Positions 40,109-48,744 of a stretch of 64,000 nucleotides of DNA are shown here, one piece after another. Positions within the stretch are counted from its first letter, which is position 1; the number at the start of each line of letters is the position of its first letter. This DNA is from Dyella_B sp035277725. GTDB lineage: Bacteria > Pseudomonadota > Gammaproteobacteria > Xanthomonadales > Rhodanobacteraceae. A model generated the notes under the pieces. It had not been told where the DNA came from and did no database searches. It worked only from the letters and a program-made list of their open reading frames with translations. The stretch covers positions 1 to 64,000 of the forward strand of contig NZ_DATEJY010000153.1 in NCBI RefSeq assembly GCF_035277725.1, read 5' to 3'. A program made the position numbers and the translations under genes.

Positions 40109-40705
40109 ATGAAGGCTGCGCCCGGTCGAATCCGCATCATCGGCGGCAATTTACGCAATTCACGCTTGAACGTGCCCGATCTTCCAGGCTTGCGGCCGAC
40201 GCCTGAGCGTGTACGCGAAACCCTGTTCAACTGGCTGGCGCCGACCCTTGCAGGCGTGCGGGCGCTGGACCTGTGCGCCGGCACGGGTGCGCTAGGCATC
40301 GAGGCGCTCTCGCGTGGTGCGGCCGCCGTGCAATTCGTGGAACCGGAACGGGCTGCGGCGGAAGCCTTGCGCGGAAACCTTGCCCGGTTGAAGGCGGAAG
40401 GTGCGGATGTGGCCACAATGGATGCCACGCATTTTCTGCGCGGCATACCACGGCCATTCGGGTTGGTGTTTGTCGATCCGCCGTTCGCGCTGCAGTTGTG
40501 GACACCGCTGGCGCAGCAGCTGGAGCAGGGTGGCTGGTTGGCCGATGCGGCGCAGATCTACGTCGAATCGCCGCGTGGCCACATGCTCTCGTTGCCACCG
40601 AACTGGGCGCTGCATCGGGAAGGACATGCCGGCGATGTGCGCTATGCGCTCTATCGCCGCTCAGCTAAGCTAATGCTTTCCCAGCCCGCCCTGCCTTCTC
40701 AGTGA
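40109..40705 (+). CDS. rsmD: 16S rRNA (guanine-966-N2)-methyltransferase RsmD
   Basis: The 198-residue SAM-dependent enzyme has GNLRNSRLNVPDLPGLRPTP (the RsmD N-terminal loop), motif I LDLCAGTGALGIEALSRGA and the catalytic DPPF box (VFVDPPFALQ). The N-terminal GRIRIIGG matches. It overlaps coaD by four bases; rsmD-coaD is a common pairing. Confidence 0.95.
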   Translation: MKAAPGRIRIIGGNLRNSRLNVPDLPGLRPTPERVRETLFNWLAPTLAGVRALDLCAGTGALGIEALSRGAAAVQFVEPERAAAEALRGNLARLKAEGADVATMDATHFLRGIPRPFGLVFVDPPFALQLWTPLAQQLEQGGWLADAAQIYVESPRGHMLSLPPNWALHREGHAGDVRYALYRRSAKLMLSQPALPSQ

Positions 40706-41235
40706 ACCAGCCGCCGGTCAACAAGCGTCTCGCCGTCTATCCGGGCACCTTCGACCCGATTACCAACGGCCATGCGGATCTCGTCGCGCGTGCCGCACCC
40801 CTGTTCGAACGTATCGTGGTGGCGGTGGCCGAAAGCTCGAACAAGGGGCCCGGCTTCTCGCTGCAGGAGCGCATCACGCTGGCGCGCCTGGCGCTGGCAG
40901 ATCTGCCGAACGTGGAAGTGCGCGGCTTCGATTGCCTGCTGGCCCAGCTGGTCAGCGAACTCGGGGCGGGCGTCATCATTCGCGGTTTGCGTGCCGTGTC
41001 GGATTTCGAATACGAATTCCAGCTGGCAAGCATGAATCGTCATCTTATTCCGCAGGCCGAGACGCTATTCTTGACGCCGGCCGAGCAGTACAGCTTCATT
41101 TCTTCCTCGCTGGTACGCGAAATCGGCCGCCTCGGCGGCGATATTTCCGGTTTCGTGCATCCCGCCGTCCAACAGGCCATGCGGCAGCGCTGGCAAAAAA
41201 AGCAACCCGAAACCGAAGGGGACAACTATGCGTAA
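40702..41235 (+). CDS. coaD: Phosphopantetheine adenylyltransferase CoaD
   Basis: The 177-residue enzyme makes dephospho-CoA from phosphopantetheine and ATP. The start is a GTG overlapping rsmD. The nucleotidyltransferase motif YPGTFDPITNGH and the C-terminal SFISSSLVREI motif are intact, with IIRGLRAVSDFEYEFQLASM between them. It overlaps the following lipoprotein gene by eight bases. Confidence 0.96.
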   Translation: MNQPPVNKRLAVYPGTFDPITNGHADLVARAAPLFERIVVAVAESSNKGPGFSLQERITLARLALADLPNVEVRGFDCLLAQLVSELGAGVIIRGLRAVSDFEYEFQLASMNRHLIPQAETLFLTPAEQYSFISSSLVREIGRLGGDISGFVHPAVQQAMRQRWQKKQPETEGDNYA

Positions 41236-41737
41236 ACTCACTCTCATCGCCGGCGCCCTTGCGTTGACCGGCTGCCTGGCACTGTCCGCATGCAACAACC
41301 AGCAGGACAACGGCCAGCAGCAAGCACAGCAGCAGCCGGCCCAGGTGCCCAAGCCCACCGATCCGAACGACACCAAGGCGTGGGGCGCGTACCTCGGCCA
41401 GATCGTGCAGAAGAACATGCAGGGCATGACTGCGCCGCAGCCGTATGCCTACATCGTGCCGGCCGGCGATACCGACGAAGCCAAGGATGCGCGCGATCGC
41501 CAGCTCAGCAACATCCAGGACATCGTGGCTCGCGGCGTGCTGCCGGGTAACCTGCTGGCCGTCGGCGGCCCGGATTCGGCCAAGACGGCTGACGTGGTCA
41601 CCACCGCTTTCAAGGATGCCAAGGCCGGTTCCTTCAAGGGTGTGATCGTGGTCGTGATCGGCGACAAGGCGGACGAGCAGCGCGTGGAAGACGTGCTCAA
41701 GCCCACCGATGCGACGGTTCGCTACATCGAGATGTGA
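41228..41737 (+). CDS. Lipoprotein of unknown function
   Basis: The 169-residue protein has a lipoprotein signal (likely lipobox LSACNN, Cys about 22; an earlier LTGC is also possible) and a Gln-rich linker (NNQQDNGQQQAQQQPAQ). The globular domain (about 45-169: YAYIVPAGDTDEAKDARDRQ, VVVIGDKADEQRVEDVL) is not recognised. It is translationally coupled to coaD and followed by a terminator-like hairpin. Confidence 0.75.
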   Translation: MRKLTLIAGALALTGCLALSACNNQQDNGQQQAQQQPAQVPKPTDPNDTKAWGAYLGQIVQKNMQGMTAPQPYAYIVPAGDTDEAKDARDRQLSNIQDIVARGVLPGNLLAVGGPDSAKTADVVTTAFKDAKAGSFKGVIVVVIGDKADEQRVEDVLKPTDATVRYIEM

Positions 41738-41744
41738 TGCCCGA

Positions 41745-41782
41745 GTGATACGAGCCGGAGCGCAAAGCCCGGCTCGTATCAC
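41745..41782 (+). terminator. Terminator-like hairpin after the lipoprotein gene
   Basis: GTGATACGAGCCGG and CCGGCTCGTATCAC pair over 14 bases around AGCGCAAAGC. It begins 8 bases after the stop codon. Confidence 0.7.
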
Positions 41783-41797
41783 GCGCATGCATTGAGA

Positions 41798-41822
41798 TGT
41801 TGGGGTTCGTACCCCAACCTAC
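41798..41822. repeat. Half copy of a GTAGGTTGGGGT-type repeat
   Basis: TTGGGGTTCGTACCCCAACCTAC matches one arm of the repeats at 25717 and 59262. It sits 63 bases before the ferredoxin start. Confidence 0.7.
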
Positions 41823-41884
41823 CCGTCATCCCGCTTTCTGTTGCGCCGCTCAAGCTCCAGCCGGCCCATGTAAAATAACCCGGC

Positions 41885-42139
41885 ATGTCCCTCAAGATCC
41901 TCGATACCTGCGTCAACTGCGACGTCTGCGAACCCGTCTGCCCTAACAAGGCGATTTCGCTTGGCGAGGAGTTCTACGTCATCGATCCCGCGTTGTGCAC
42001 GGAATGCGTCGGCCATCACGATGAGCCGCAATGCGTGGTCGTGTGCCCGGTGGAATGCATCATCATCGATCCCGCGCATACCGAATCGCGCGAGCAGCTC
42101 GAAGACAAATACACACATCTGATGGAGACCAAGGGATGA
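41885..42139 (+). CDS. YfhL-type 2[4Fe-4S] ferredoxin
   Basis: The 84-residue protein carries two cluster motifs: CVNCDVCEPVCPNKAI (about 11-26) and CTECVGHHDEPQCVVVCPV, the second with the long insert typical of YfhL/Alvin ferredoxins. It transfers electrons at low potential; the partner is unknown. Its stop overlaps the next start by four bases (ATGA). Confidence 0.94.
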   Translation: MSLKILDTCVNCDVCEPVCPNKAISLGEEFYVIDPALCTECVGHHDEPQCVVVCPVECIIIDPAHTESREQLEDKYTHLMETKG

Positions 42140-43851
42140 AGCTTGCGTTGCGCTGGCATGTGCTGCTGCTGGGTTTTCTATTGGGAACGAGTGGCGCATC
42201 TGTCGCCGACCAGCCCACCCCATCCACCCACGCGGCAGCGCTGGCGGAACGTCCCGGTCATGCCGGCATTGCCACTGCCAACAAGCTGGCTACCGAAGCG
42301 GGCTTTGAAGTGCTGGCCAAGGGCGGCAATGCCTTCGATGCAGCGATCGCAGTGGCGTCCACGTTGTCGATCGTGGAACCGGAAAGCTCAGGCATCGGCG
42401 GTGGTTTCATGGCCACCATGTACGTAGCTTCCAGCAAGCGCACGGTGTTTATCGATGCGCGCGAAACGGCGCCCGCGGCCGTCAATCCCAAGGACTATCT
42501 CAATCCGGACGGCACACCCAATCGCGACACCGCGCTGAAGGGACCGCTGTCGGCCGGCATTCCGGGCGAGCCAGCCGGCCTGGTGTGGCTGGCCAAGCAC
42601 TACGGCAAGCTGCCGTTGTCCGCATCGCTGGCGCCTGCCATCCGCACCGCGCGCGATGGCTTCAAACCGGACGACCGCCTGCTCGGCGCGATGAAGGAAG
42701 AACAGAAAAACCTCGAGCGCTGGCCTGCTTCCGCCGCGAAATTCCTCCCGGGCGGGAAGGTGCCGGCAGCTGGTGAGATCTGGCGCGATCCAGATCAGGC
42801 GCACACGCTGGAACTGTTGGCGAACTACGGCGATGCCGGGTTTTACAGTGGCGAAATCGCGCAGAAGCTGGTCGATGCCGTGCATGAGGCCGGCGGCAAT
42901 TGGACGCTGAAGGATCTGGCCGCCTACCGCGTGAAGGAGCGCACGCCGATCACCGTCGACTATCGCGGCTACAAGATCATCACGGCGCCGCCACCGTCGT
43001 CGGGGGGCGTGGCGGTGGCGGAGATCCTCAACATTCTTTCCGGCTTCGATCTGGCCAAGCTGGATCAAGCGCATCGCGCGCATCTGGTGATCGAAGCGAT
43101 GCGCCGCGCATTCCGCGATCACAACGATTACCTGGGCGACCCGGATTTCGTGAAGATGCCGCTGAACATGCTGCTGTCGCCGTACTACGCAGATGGCTTG
43201 CGCCAGAGCATCCTGCCGGACAAGGCCACGCCTTCGTCGATGCTGGCGCCGTCGGGTGGCGAGGATCCCGGCATGCACACCACGCATTTCTCGATCATCG
43301 ATGCCGACGGCAACATGGTCGCGATTACCTCCACCGTGAACTACCTGCTTGGCTCCACCTTCGTGGCCAAGGGCACCGGTGTGCTGCTCAACGATGAGAT
43401 GGATGATTTCGCGCTGGTGCCGAACAAACCCAACGTGTACGGCTTGCTGGGTAGCAAGGCCAATGCGCCGGAACCCGGCAAGCGCATGTTGTCGTCGATG
43501 ACGCCAAGCATCGTGATCGGCCCGGACCGCACGGCGGTGATCGGCTCGCCCGGTGGCTCCACCATCATCACGCAGGTGCTTGAAGGTATCCTCGCCTTTA
43601 TCAATGGCGGCGATGCGCATCAGATCGTCGCGACCAAGCGCTTCCATCATCAATTCATGCCGGACGTCGTGTCGATCGAACCTGGCGTTTTCGATGAAGC
43701 GACCACGAATGCGCTGGCGCAGATGGGCTACACCTTCAAAGAGCGCAACCCATGGGGTTTCATGAACGTGGTGATCTGGGATCGGCGCATCAACAAGCTG
43801 GATGCGGCGAGCGATCCGCGCAGGGATGATGGATTGGGCAAGGTGCAGTAA
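42136..43851 (+). CDS. ggt: Gamma-glutamyltransferase
   Basis: The 571-residue periplasmic enzyme starts at the ATG at 42136 with a signal peptide (MKLALRWHVLLLGFLLGTSG, cleaved near VAD). It hydrolyses or transfers the gamma-glutamyl group of glutathione. The self-cleavage nucleophile is the Thr in GMHTTHFSIIDADGNMVAIT. Substrate-loop motifs DARETAPAA, PGEPAGL and SSMTPSIV (with Gly-Gly in SPGGSTIITQ) are intact. Confidence 0.95.
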   Translation: MKLALRWHVLLLGFLLGTSGASVADQPTPSTHAAALAERPGHAGIATANKLATEAGFEVLAKGGNAFDAAIAVASTLSIVEPESSGIGGGFMATMYVASSKRTVFIDARETAPAAVNPKDYLNPDGTPNRDTALKGPLSAGIPGEPAGLVWLAKHYGKLPLSASLAPAIRTARDGFKPDDRLLGAMKEEQKNLERWPASAAKFLPGGKVPAAGEIWRDPDQAHTLELLANYGDAGFYSGEIAQKLVDAVHEAGGNWTLKDLAAYRVKERTPITVDYRGYKIITAPPPSSGGVAVAEILNILSGFDLAKLDQAHRAHLVIEAMRRAFRDHNDYLGDPDFVKMPLNMLLSPYYADGLRQSILPDKATPSSMLAPSGGEDPGMHTTHFSIIDADGNMVAITSTVNYLLGSTFVAKGTGVLLNDEMDDFALVPNKPNVYGLLGSKANAPEPGKRMLSSMTPSIVIGPDRTAVIGSPGGSTIITQVLEGILAFINGGDAHQIVATKRFHHQFMPDVVSIEPGVFDEATTNALAQMGYTFKERNPWGFMNVVIWDRRINKLDAASDPRRDDGLGKVQ

Positions 43852-43864
43852 GCACTCACATGTT

Positions 43865-43979
43865 CGTCATTCCGGCGAAGGCCGGAATCCAGTTAAATAA
43901 ATCGTGCGAAGCACTCGAAAGCTGTTTTGTGTCCTTCGGACGCGTATTTGACTGGATTCCGGCCCTCGCCGGAATGACG
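43865..43979. repeat. CGTCATTCC-type inverted repeat
   Basis: CGTCATTCCGGCGAAGGCCG at the left pairs with CCGGCCCTCGCCGGAATGACG-type sequence at the right, around an AT-rich centre. It fills the gap between ggt and the MBL gene. Confidence 0.85.
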
Positions 43980-44008
43980 ACAAAGCAAGACCAAACAGCG
44001 GGATAGTC

Positions 44009-44857
44009 ATGCAACTGTGGTCCCTCAACGGCAACACGCAACAACTCGACGGCGGCGCCATGTTCGGCAATGCGCCGAAGGCCATGTGGTCGCGCTGGAT
44101 CGAACCTGACGCATCCAATCGCATCCCGCTCGCCTGCCGCTGCTTGCTGGCCAAGGATCTGGACGGCCGCAACGTCCTGTTCGAAACCGGCATCGGCGCC
44201 TTCTTCGAGCCGGCATTGCGCGAGCGCTACGGGGTGGTGGAAAGCCAGCACGTGTTGCTTGAATCGCTCGCGTCCTTGGGGCTATCGCACGAAGACATCG
44301 ATGTTGTGGTGCTTTCGCATCTGCATTTCGATCACGCCGGCGGTTTGCTCGCAGCATGGGAAGAGGGCAAGCCGCCGCAGTTGTTGTTTCCGCATGCGCG
44401 CTTCCTGGTCGGTGCGCAGCATTGGCAGCGCGCATGGAAGCCGCATCCGCGCGACCGCGCTTCCTTCATTCCCGAATTGCAGCACCTGTTGCAGGACAGT
44501 GGGCGGCTGGAGCTGGTGGCTGGCGAATACTCGCAGACGCTGGGTCGTGCGGTGCGGTTTTCTTTTTCGGACGGCCATACGCCGGGCTTGATGCTGTCCG
44601 AAGTGGCCGGCGTGGTGTTTTGTGCAGACCTGATCCCGGGGCGCTCCTGGGTGCATCTGCCCATCACCATGGGCTACGACCGTTATCCGGAAGCGCTCAT
44701 CGACGAGAAGCGGGTGTTTCTTGAAGACAAGTTCGCGCGCAATGTGCGGCTTTTTTTCACGCATGACCACGCTTGCGCGTTGGCTCGCGTGACACGCGAT
44801 GAGCGTGGGCGCTATGGTACGACTGACGAGCAGCCCGAATTGCGCGGCATCGTCTGA
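44009..44857 (+). CDS. MBL-fold metallo-hydrolase
   Basis: The 282-residue protein has the zinc motif LSHLHFDHAGGL (about 99-110), a later metal Asp (VFCADLIPG) and His (FTHDHACALARVT), as in the AttM/lactonase-like MBL hydrolases. There is no signal peptide. The N-terminal NTQQLDGGAMFGNAPKAMW is a feature I recall in quorum-quenching-like and related hydrolases, but the substrate cannot be assigned. Confidence 0.88.
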   Translation: MQLWSLNGNTQQLDGGAMFGNAPKAMWSRWIEPDASNRIPLACRCLLAKDLDGRNVLFETGIGAFFEPALRERYGVVESQHVLLESLASLGLSHEDIDVVVLSHLHFDHAGGLLAAWEEGKPPQLLFPHARFLVGAQHWQRAWKPHPRDRASFIPELQHLLQDSGRLELVAGEYSQTLGRAVRFSFSDGHTPGLMLSEVAGVVFCADLIPGRSWVHLPITMGYDRYPEALIDEKRVFLEDKFARNVRLFFTHDHACALARVTRDERGRYGTTDEQPELRGIV

Positions 44858-44885
44858 CCCATCGCTACACCACACCGGAGGCTCG

Positions 44886-45932
44886 ATGAGCGTCGAGCGT
44901 AAGCCAACCTCTATCCGCGAATTGCTGTTGCCTGCACTGGGTGCAGTGCTATTGCTCTTGGGGGCAGGTGTAGGGGCCGTGGTGGAACGCGGGCAACTCG
45001 ACTACAGCGCGCAGATGAAACGCCATGGCGGCGACGTGCTGGACCTGGGTAGCCGCGGTCTTCCCGATGCCAGCATGCAGGGTTTCATGGTGCGCGTGGT
45101 TGGCCCCTTGCAAGTGGTGGAAGCGCCGCTCGATCAGCAATTCAATCAGCAGACCGATCAGCCGGTGCTGATTCGCCACGTGCAGATGTTCCAGTGGCGC
45201 GAACTTCGCTACGGTGGCCAAACAACCTACGAGCAGGACTGGCAGGATCATCCCATCGATTCCAGCCATTTCGTGCATCCGGAAGGGCACACCAATCCAA
45301 GCAAGATGCCGCTCGATGGCGCGCAGTTCGATGCGGGCCTGGTGCGCTTGAACAATTTCACGCTCGCCCCGGCGCTCGTGCATGCCTTGATTGGCAGCGA
45401 ACCGGTGAAGCCGGATCTGCGTCGTCTGCCGAGCAATCTTGCCGCGAGCTTCAGTCTCTATAACGACGGTCTGGTCACCAGCCCTGAGCCTTCGCGTCCG
45501 CAAGTCGGCGATCTACGCGTGATGTGGGAAGCCGTGCCGGTGCAGACCGTCACCGTCGTCGCGAAGGTGGAAGGCAACAAGCTGGTGCCGGCTGATGACG
45601 CACCGGATGGCATCGGCTATGCGGTGCAATCCGGCGATGTGCCGTTGTCGGAGATTTTCCCCGATACGCCGCTGCCGCCGGAGTATCCGGCATTGCGTCG
45701 CGTGTTGGCCGTGTTGCTGGCCATGCTCGGTGCGGCGTTGTTGTTGCGTTGGCACTACCGACGTATCGACCCGATTCTTGCGCCAGCCATCGCAGTGCTG
45801 GTGGTTGGCGCTGTCGACGCGGTGCTGTGGCTCGGCAACGACAACGCAACGGCGGCTGCGTGGTTTGGCGTGGCGGTAGTCGGCGCAGCATTGGCGTTCT
45901 GGCGAGTGCGAGCCCTGAAAGCGGCGGCCTAG
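44886..45932 (+). CDS. TMEM43 family membrane protein
   Basis: The 348-residue protein starts at the ATG at 44886. One N-terminal membrane helix (LLPALGAVLLLLGAGVGAVV) is followed by a large extracytoplasmic domain (LDYSAQMKRHGGDVLDLGSR, QMFQWRELRYGG, QDWQDHPIDSSHF) and three C-terminal helices, the layout of bacterial TMEM43 homologues. Function in bacteria is unknown. Confidence 0.87.
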   Translation: MSVERKPTSIRELLLPALGAVLLLLGAGVGAVVERGQLDYSAQMKRHGGDVLDLGSRGLPDASMQGFMVRVVGPLQVVEAPLDQQFNQQTDQPVLIRHVQMFQWRELRYGGQTTYEQDWQDHPIDSSHFVHPEGHTNPSKMPLDGAQFDAGLVRLNNFTLAPALVHALIGSEPVKPDLRRLPSNLAASFSLYNDGLVTSPEPSRPQVGDLRVMWEAVPVQTVTVVAKVEGNKLVPADDAPDGIGYAVQSGDVPLSEIFPDTPLPPEYPALRRVLAVLLAMLGAALLLRWHYRRIDPILAPAIAVLVVGAVDAVLWLGNDNATAAAWFGVAVVGAALAFWRVRALKAAA

Positions 45933-45936
45933 CTAC

Positions 45937-45999
45937 GTAGGCTGGGATGACATCCCGGCATCGCCGTGCCAACAGAGCTGGGATTTCATCCCAGTCTAC
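45937..45999. repeat. GTAGGCTGGGAT-type palindromic repeat
   Basis: GTAGGCTGGGATGACATCCC and GGGATTTCATCCCAGTCTAC are the two arms. It starts 5 bases after the TMEM43-like stop codon. Confidence 0.88.
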
Positions 46000-46002
46000 G
46001 AG

Positions 46003-46356
46003 TTTCCTTGAAAATTCATGAGGTTGCACGGCTCGTGCGACTAGAGTGCGCGCGCGTGGAAAAAGGCCGCTTTTACCCCCTTGCATCGAGGGAAAGTTTG
46101 GACTACAACGTATATGAACATTCAATTCGCTAATGAACATAGCGCACCGATGTCGCAGGGAGCGGAATCGACATCGCGGGGAGATGAAAGGGGCACTCAC
46201 AGACGGGTGCACGGAGTCCAGGCCCAACGAGGCGGCTTGGACCTATGAACCGGACGACAGAGCTGGGCGATAGAGCGAGGCCTCAAGACTTCCCCTGTTT
46301 CTCAGTCGGTGCTCGCACGAGCCTGATCATCGACATGCATTTTGGGGGTACCTCAA
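46003..46356 (+). promoter_or_regulatory. Long structured leader upstream of the chemoreceptor-like gene
   Basis: No gene is seen in these 354 bases. Several hairpins can be drawn: CGATGTCG/CGACATCG (about 46148-46178) and GTCCAGGCC/GGCTTGGAC (about 46216-46242), and the ribosome site GGGGG lies at 46344-46348. A run at 46080-46140 is AT-rich and may hold the promoter. No known riboswitch is recognised. Confidence 0.4.
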
Positions 46357-47133
46357 ATGCGCTATGCAAAATGCTTCAAGCTGGTTCGAAATTGGAAAGT
46401 GTCGCTCAAGCGCAGCCGTGCCGGGGATGGCGGTGGTGCGCCGAGCCATCGTTGCAGGAATGCGGCTTTTCAGAGCCATGCCACGTGCTCGCACGAGGAG
46501 GAAGGCTCACCCAGGAAGTACACCTGCATCAAAGGCGATAAATCACCTGGATCGCTCCCGCTCTGCCGCGGGAGAAGCATCGGTTACGAGCTGGTCGACC
46601 ACGCGCGGGTGTTCAGTGTGTTGTCGCATGACGTGGTGCGGCTGATCGACGAGGTGGAACACACCACGTCAAAACTGTTTCCATCGCGCGCGGCGGATTA
46701 CCAGGACGAGCAGCATTTTTCGCTGCTGGCCAGCCAGGTCCTGAAACATGCGCAGCGCGGCTCGGCTACCTGCAAACACATCGACGCCATCATTGCCGAC
46801 AGCGTGGATCGCATCCGCCAAGGCATCATCGTGATGGAGCAGGCAGGGGTGCAGATGCTGCAGATCATCGATTCCGTCATCCAGGCCTCCGAGGTTACCG
46901 CCTTCATGGGCAAGCCGAGTCTGGCGGCTGCCCAACCTATTGATACATCCGGCTCGTATGGGGAGGACGAGTACCGCGATCTGTTGCTGCAGGAAAACGT
47001 CCTGGCCGTGCAGGATCTGAAGAACTGGGCGCTTGTGCTGAAAAGAAATCTGCAGGCCTTGCGCTTGTCCGAACAGGATCAGTGCGATTGCGCGGTACAG
47101 CAGGTCAGTCAGAGCACCAAAGGAGCGGCGTAG
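46357..47133 (+). CDS. Soluble protein with a degenerate chemoreceptor (MCP) signalling segment
   Basis: The 258-residue protein starts at the ATG at 46357, 8 bases after GGGGG. Residues about 121-185 (FSLLASQVLKHAQRGSATCK, HIDAIIADSVDRIRQG, EQAGVQMLQIIDSVIQASEV) track the stretch of MCP cytoplasmic domains that reads FAVVASEVR-LAQRSA, KEI--LI-DSV and EAG--M--I--SV. The strongly conserved hairpin tip before it (normally [20 protein letters not shown]) is replaced by unrelated sequence. There is no membrane helix. The first 75 residues are Cys- and Arg-rich and unlike anything I know. It may be a decoy or scaffold protein, or a decaying receptor. Confidence 0.6.
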   Translation: MRYAKCFKLVRNWKVSLKRSRAGDGGGAPSHRCRNAAFQSHATCSHEEEGSPRKYTCIKGDKSPGSLPLCRGRSIGYELVDHARVFSVLSHDVVRLIDEVEHTTSKLFPSRAADYQDEQHFSLLASQVLKHAQRGSATCKHIDAIIADSVDRIRQGIIVMEQAGVQMLQIIDSVIQASEVTAFMGKPSLAAAQPIDTSGSYGEDEYRDLLLQENVLAVQDLKNWALVLKRNLQALRLSEQDQCDCAVQQVSQSTKGAA

Positions 47134-47137
47134 TTAC

Positions 47138-47201
47138 GTAGGCTGGGAGGAAATCCCAGCACGGAGAGTTGCAAACAAGCTGGGATTTCACCCCAGCCTG
47201 C
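47138..47201. repeat. GTAGGCTGGGAT-type palindromic repeat
   Basis: GTAGGCTGGGAGGAAATCCC and GGGATTTCACCCCAGCCTGC pair around about 20 bases. It starts 4 bases after the stop codon of the chemoreceptor-like gene. Confidence 0.85.
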
Positions 47202-47261
47202 ATTTGAAACGTATATGGCTTGTGAGGGCTTCCTCCCCTGTTCGCAGGGGAGGAAGGAGGT

Positions 47262-47828
47262 TCAACCGAACGCTTCTGCATGCTCGATAAACCACAAGCC
47301 TGCAAACAGCTTCGGATCGATCGAATAACCATCTTTCGCACGCGCCACCAACCATGCGCCGGCTTCACGCCGAGGAATCTCGTGCACGACAATGTTCTCG
47401 GTGTGGTCGCCACCGCCATTGCCTACCTTGACCAGATCGTGCGCGCGCACGAACGCGATGATCTCGTTGCTCATGCCGGAGGACGAAGGGCCTTCGTGCA
47501 CGAAGCTGACATGGCTGCAGCGATAGCCGGTTTCTTCTTCCAGTTCGCGTTGCGCGGCGAGCAGCGCACCTTCGTGTTCCTGATCGGCCAGATCGCCGAC
47601 CAGGCCAGCCGGCATTTCGATGGTGAATTGCTGGATGGCAACGCGGTACTGCTCCACGAACAGCACTTTGTCTTCTGGCGTGACGGCAAGAATGATCACG
47701 GCGCCGCCCGGGTTATTGCGTTCGGCGTACTCCCAGCGGCCGCGACGACGCAGTCGTAGCCAGCGCCCCTGATACAGCGTCTCGGCAGGATTGTTGGCGT
47801 CTTCGGGTTTGCGGTTGATGTCGTTCAT
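47262..47828 (-). CDS. Nudix hydrolase
   Basis: The 188-residue protein carries a complete Nudix box from about residue 77 (GDLADQEHEGALLAAQRELE followed by EETGY). The N-terminal part (TLYQGRWLRLRRRGRWEYAE) resembles ADP-ribose/GDP-mannose pyrophosphatases (NudF/NudK group). Substrate not determined. Confidence 0.92.
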   Translation of the reverse strand: MNDINRKPEDANNPAETLYQGRWLRLRRRGRWEYAERNNPGGAVIILAVTPEDKVLFVEQYRVAIQQFTIEMPAGLVGDLADQEHEGALLAAQRELEEETGYRCSHVSFVHEGPSSSGMSNEIIAFVRAHDLVKVGNGGGDHTENIVVHEIPRREAGAWLVARAKDGYSIDPKLFAGLWFIEHAEAFG

Positions 47829-47843
47829 GTCGGTCTCAAAAAC

Positions 47844-48740
47844 TCAAGCGCCATTGAGTGCGCGCAAACGGCTGCGCGTCAGCGGGCCGAAGCGCAATTG
47901 CTCGCACAAGGCTTCGAGTGTGGTGGTGCTGCGCACGCGAACCAGCGTTTCCACACCGCCTTCGAAGGGTGCGTCCAGGGCAATGCGTGTGAGGCGGCGA
48001 TACAGTCTTGCTGACTCGGCATGATCGCGCAGCTTTGCCGCGCAGCTCGCCGCACCGCGCAGGCGCAGGAATGGCACTTCATCCACGCGATCGAGCAACG
48101 CATCCAGGCTGCCGAAGTGGGCGAGCAGCGCAGCGGCGGTTTTCGCGCCGATGCCCGGTACGCCAGGAATGTTATCCACGGCATCGCCACACAACGCGAG
48201 GAAATCGGCGACTTGCTCCGGATGCACACCCAATCGCTCGAACACGCCGGAAGGTCCCCAGCGCAGGTTGCGCGCGTAGTCCCATTGCTCATCGTGTTCG
48301 CCGAGCAGCTGGCCGAAATCCTTGTCCGCCGAAACGATGACGCTGCGAAAACCATGCGCACGCAGACCCCATAGCGTGCTGCCGATCAGATCGTCCGCTT
48401 CAAAGCTGTGATCGATCATCACGCGAATGCCGAGCGCTTCGGTTACCGCGCGACACAGGACAAACTGCCGCTCCAGATCGGGTGGCGGCAACTCGCGGTT
48501 CGCCTTGTACGCCGGATAGATGGCATTGCGAAACGAGGTAGTGAGCGAGGCATCGAATGCCACGGCCAGATGCGAGGGATCTTCGCGCTCCAGCACTTCG
48601 CACAGAAATCGCGTGAAGCCATGCACCGCATTGACCGGGTGACCGTCGACGTCGTGAAACTCGTCCGGCATTGAATGCCAGGCACGGAACACGTACAGGC
48701 TGCCGTCGATCAGGTGCGCGGTGGGGAGGTGAGAGCGCAC
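47844..48740 (-). CDS. 5'-3' exonuclease, flap-endonuclease type (ExoIX/PolI N-domain-like)
   Basis: The 298-residue protein starts at a GTG (48740), giving VRSHLPTAHLIDGSLYVFRA; the ATG at 48773 adds 11 unlikely residues. Metal-binding acidic residues are in LIDGS, VAFDAS, SFEADDLIGST, VSADKDFGQLL and ALCGDAVDNIPGVPGIG (with the helix-hairpin-helix). It resembles the nuclease domain of DNA polymerase I as a free protein, involved in RNA-primer or flap removal. Confidence 0.9.
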   Translation of the reverse strand: MRSHLPTAHLIDGSLYVFRAWHSMPDEFHDVDGHPVNAVHGFTRFLCEVLEREDPSHLAVAFDASLTTSFRNAIYPAYKANRELPPPDLERQFVLCRAVTEALGIRVMIDHSFEADDLIGSTLWGLRAHGFRSVIVSADKDFGQLLGEHDEQWDYARNLRWGPSGVFERLGVHPEQVADFLALCGDAVDNIPGVPGIGAKTAAALLAHFGSLDALLDRVDEVPFLRLRGAASCAAKLRDHAESARLYRRLTRIALDAPFEGGVETLVRVRSTTTLEALCEQLRFGPLTRSRLRALNGA

Positions 48741-48744
48741 GTGC

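Noticed and set aside
44009..44857. MBL protein as a definite quorum-quenching lactonase
   Set aside because: The zinc motif is shared by many hydrolases, and no lactonase-specific residues could be verified by eye.
46003..46356. Leader of the chemoreceptor-like gene as a c-di-GMP riboswitch
   Set aside because: The conserved GEMM core bases were looked for and not found; only generic hairpins are present.
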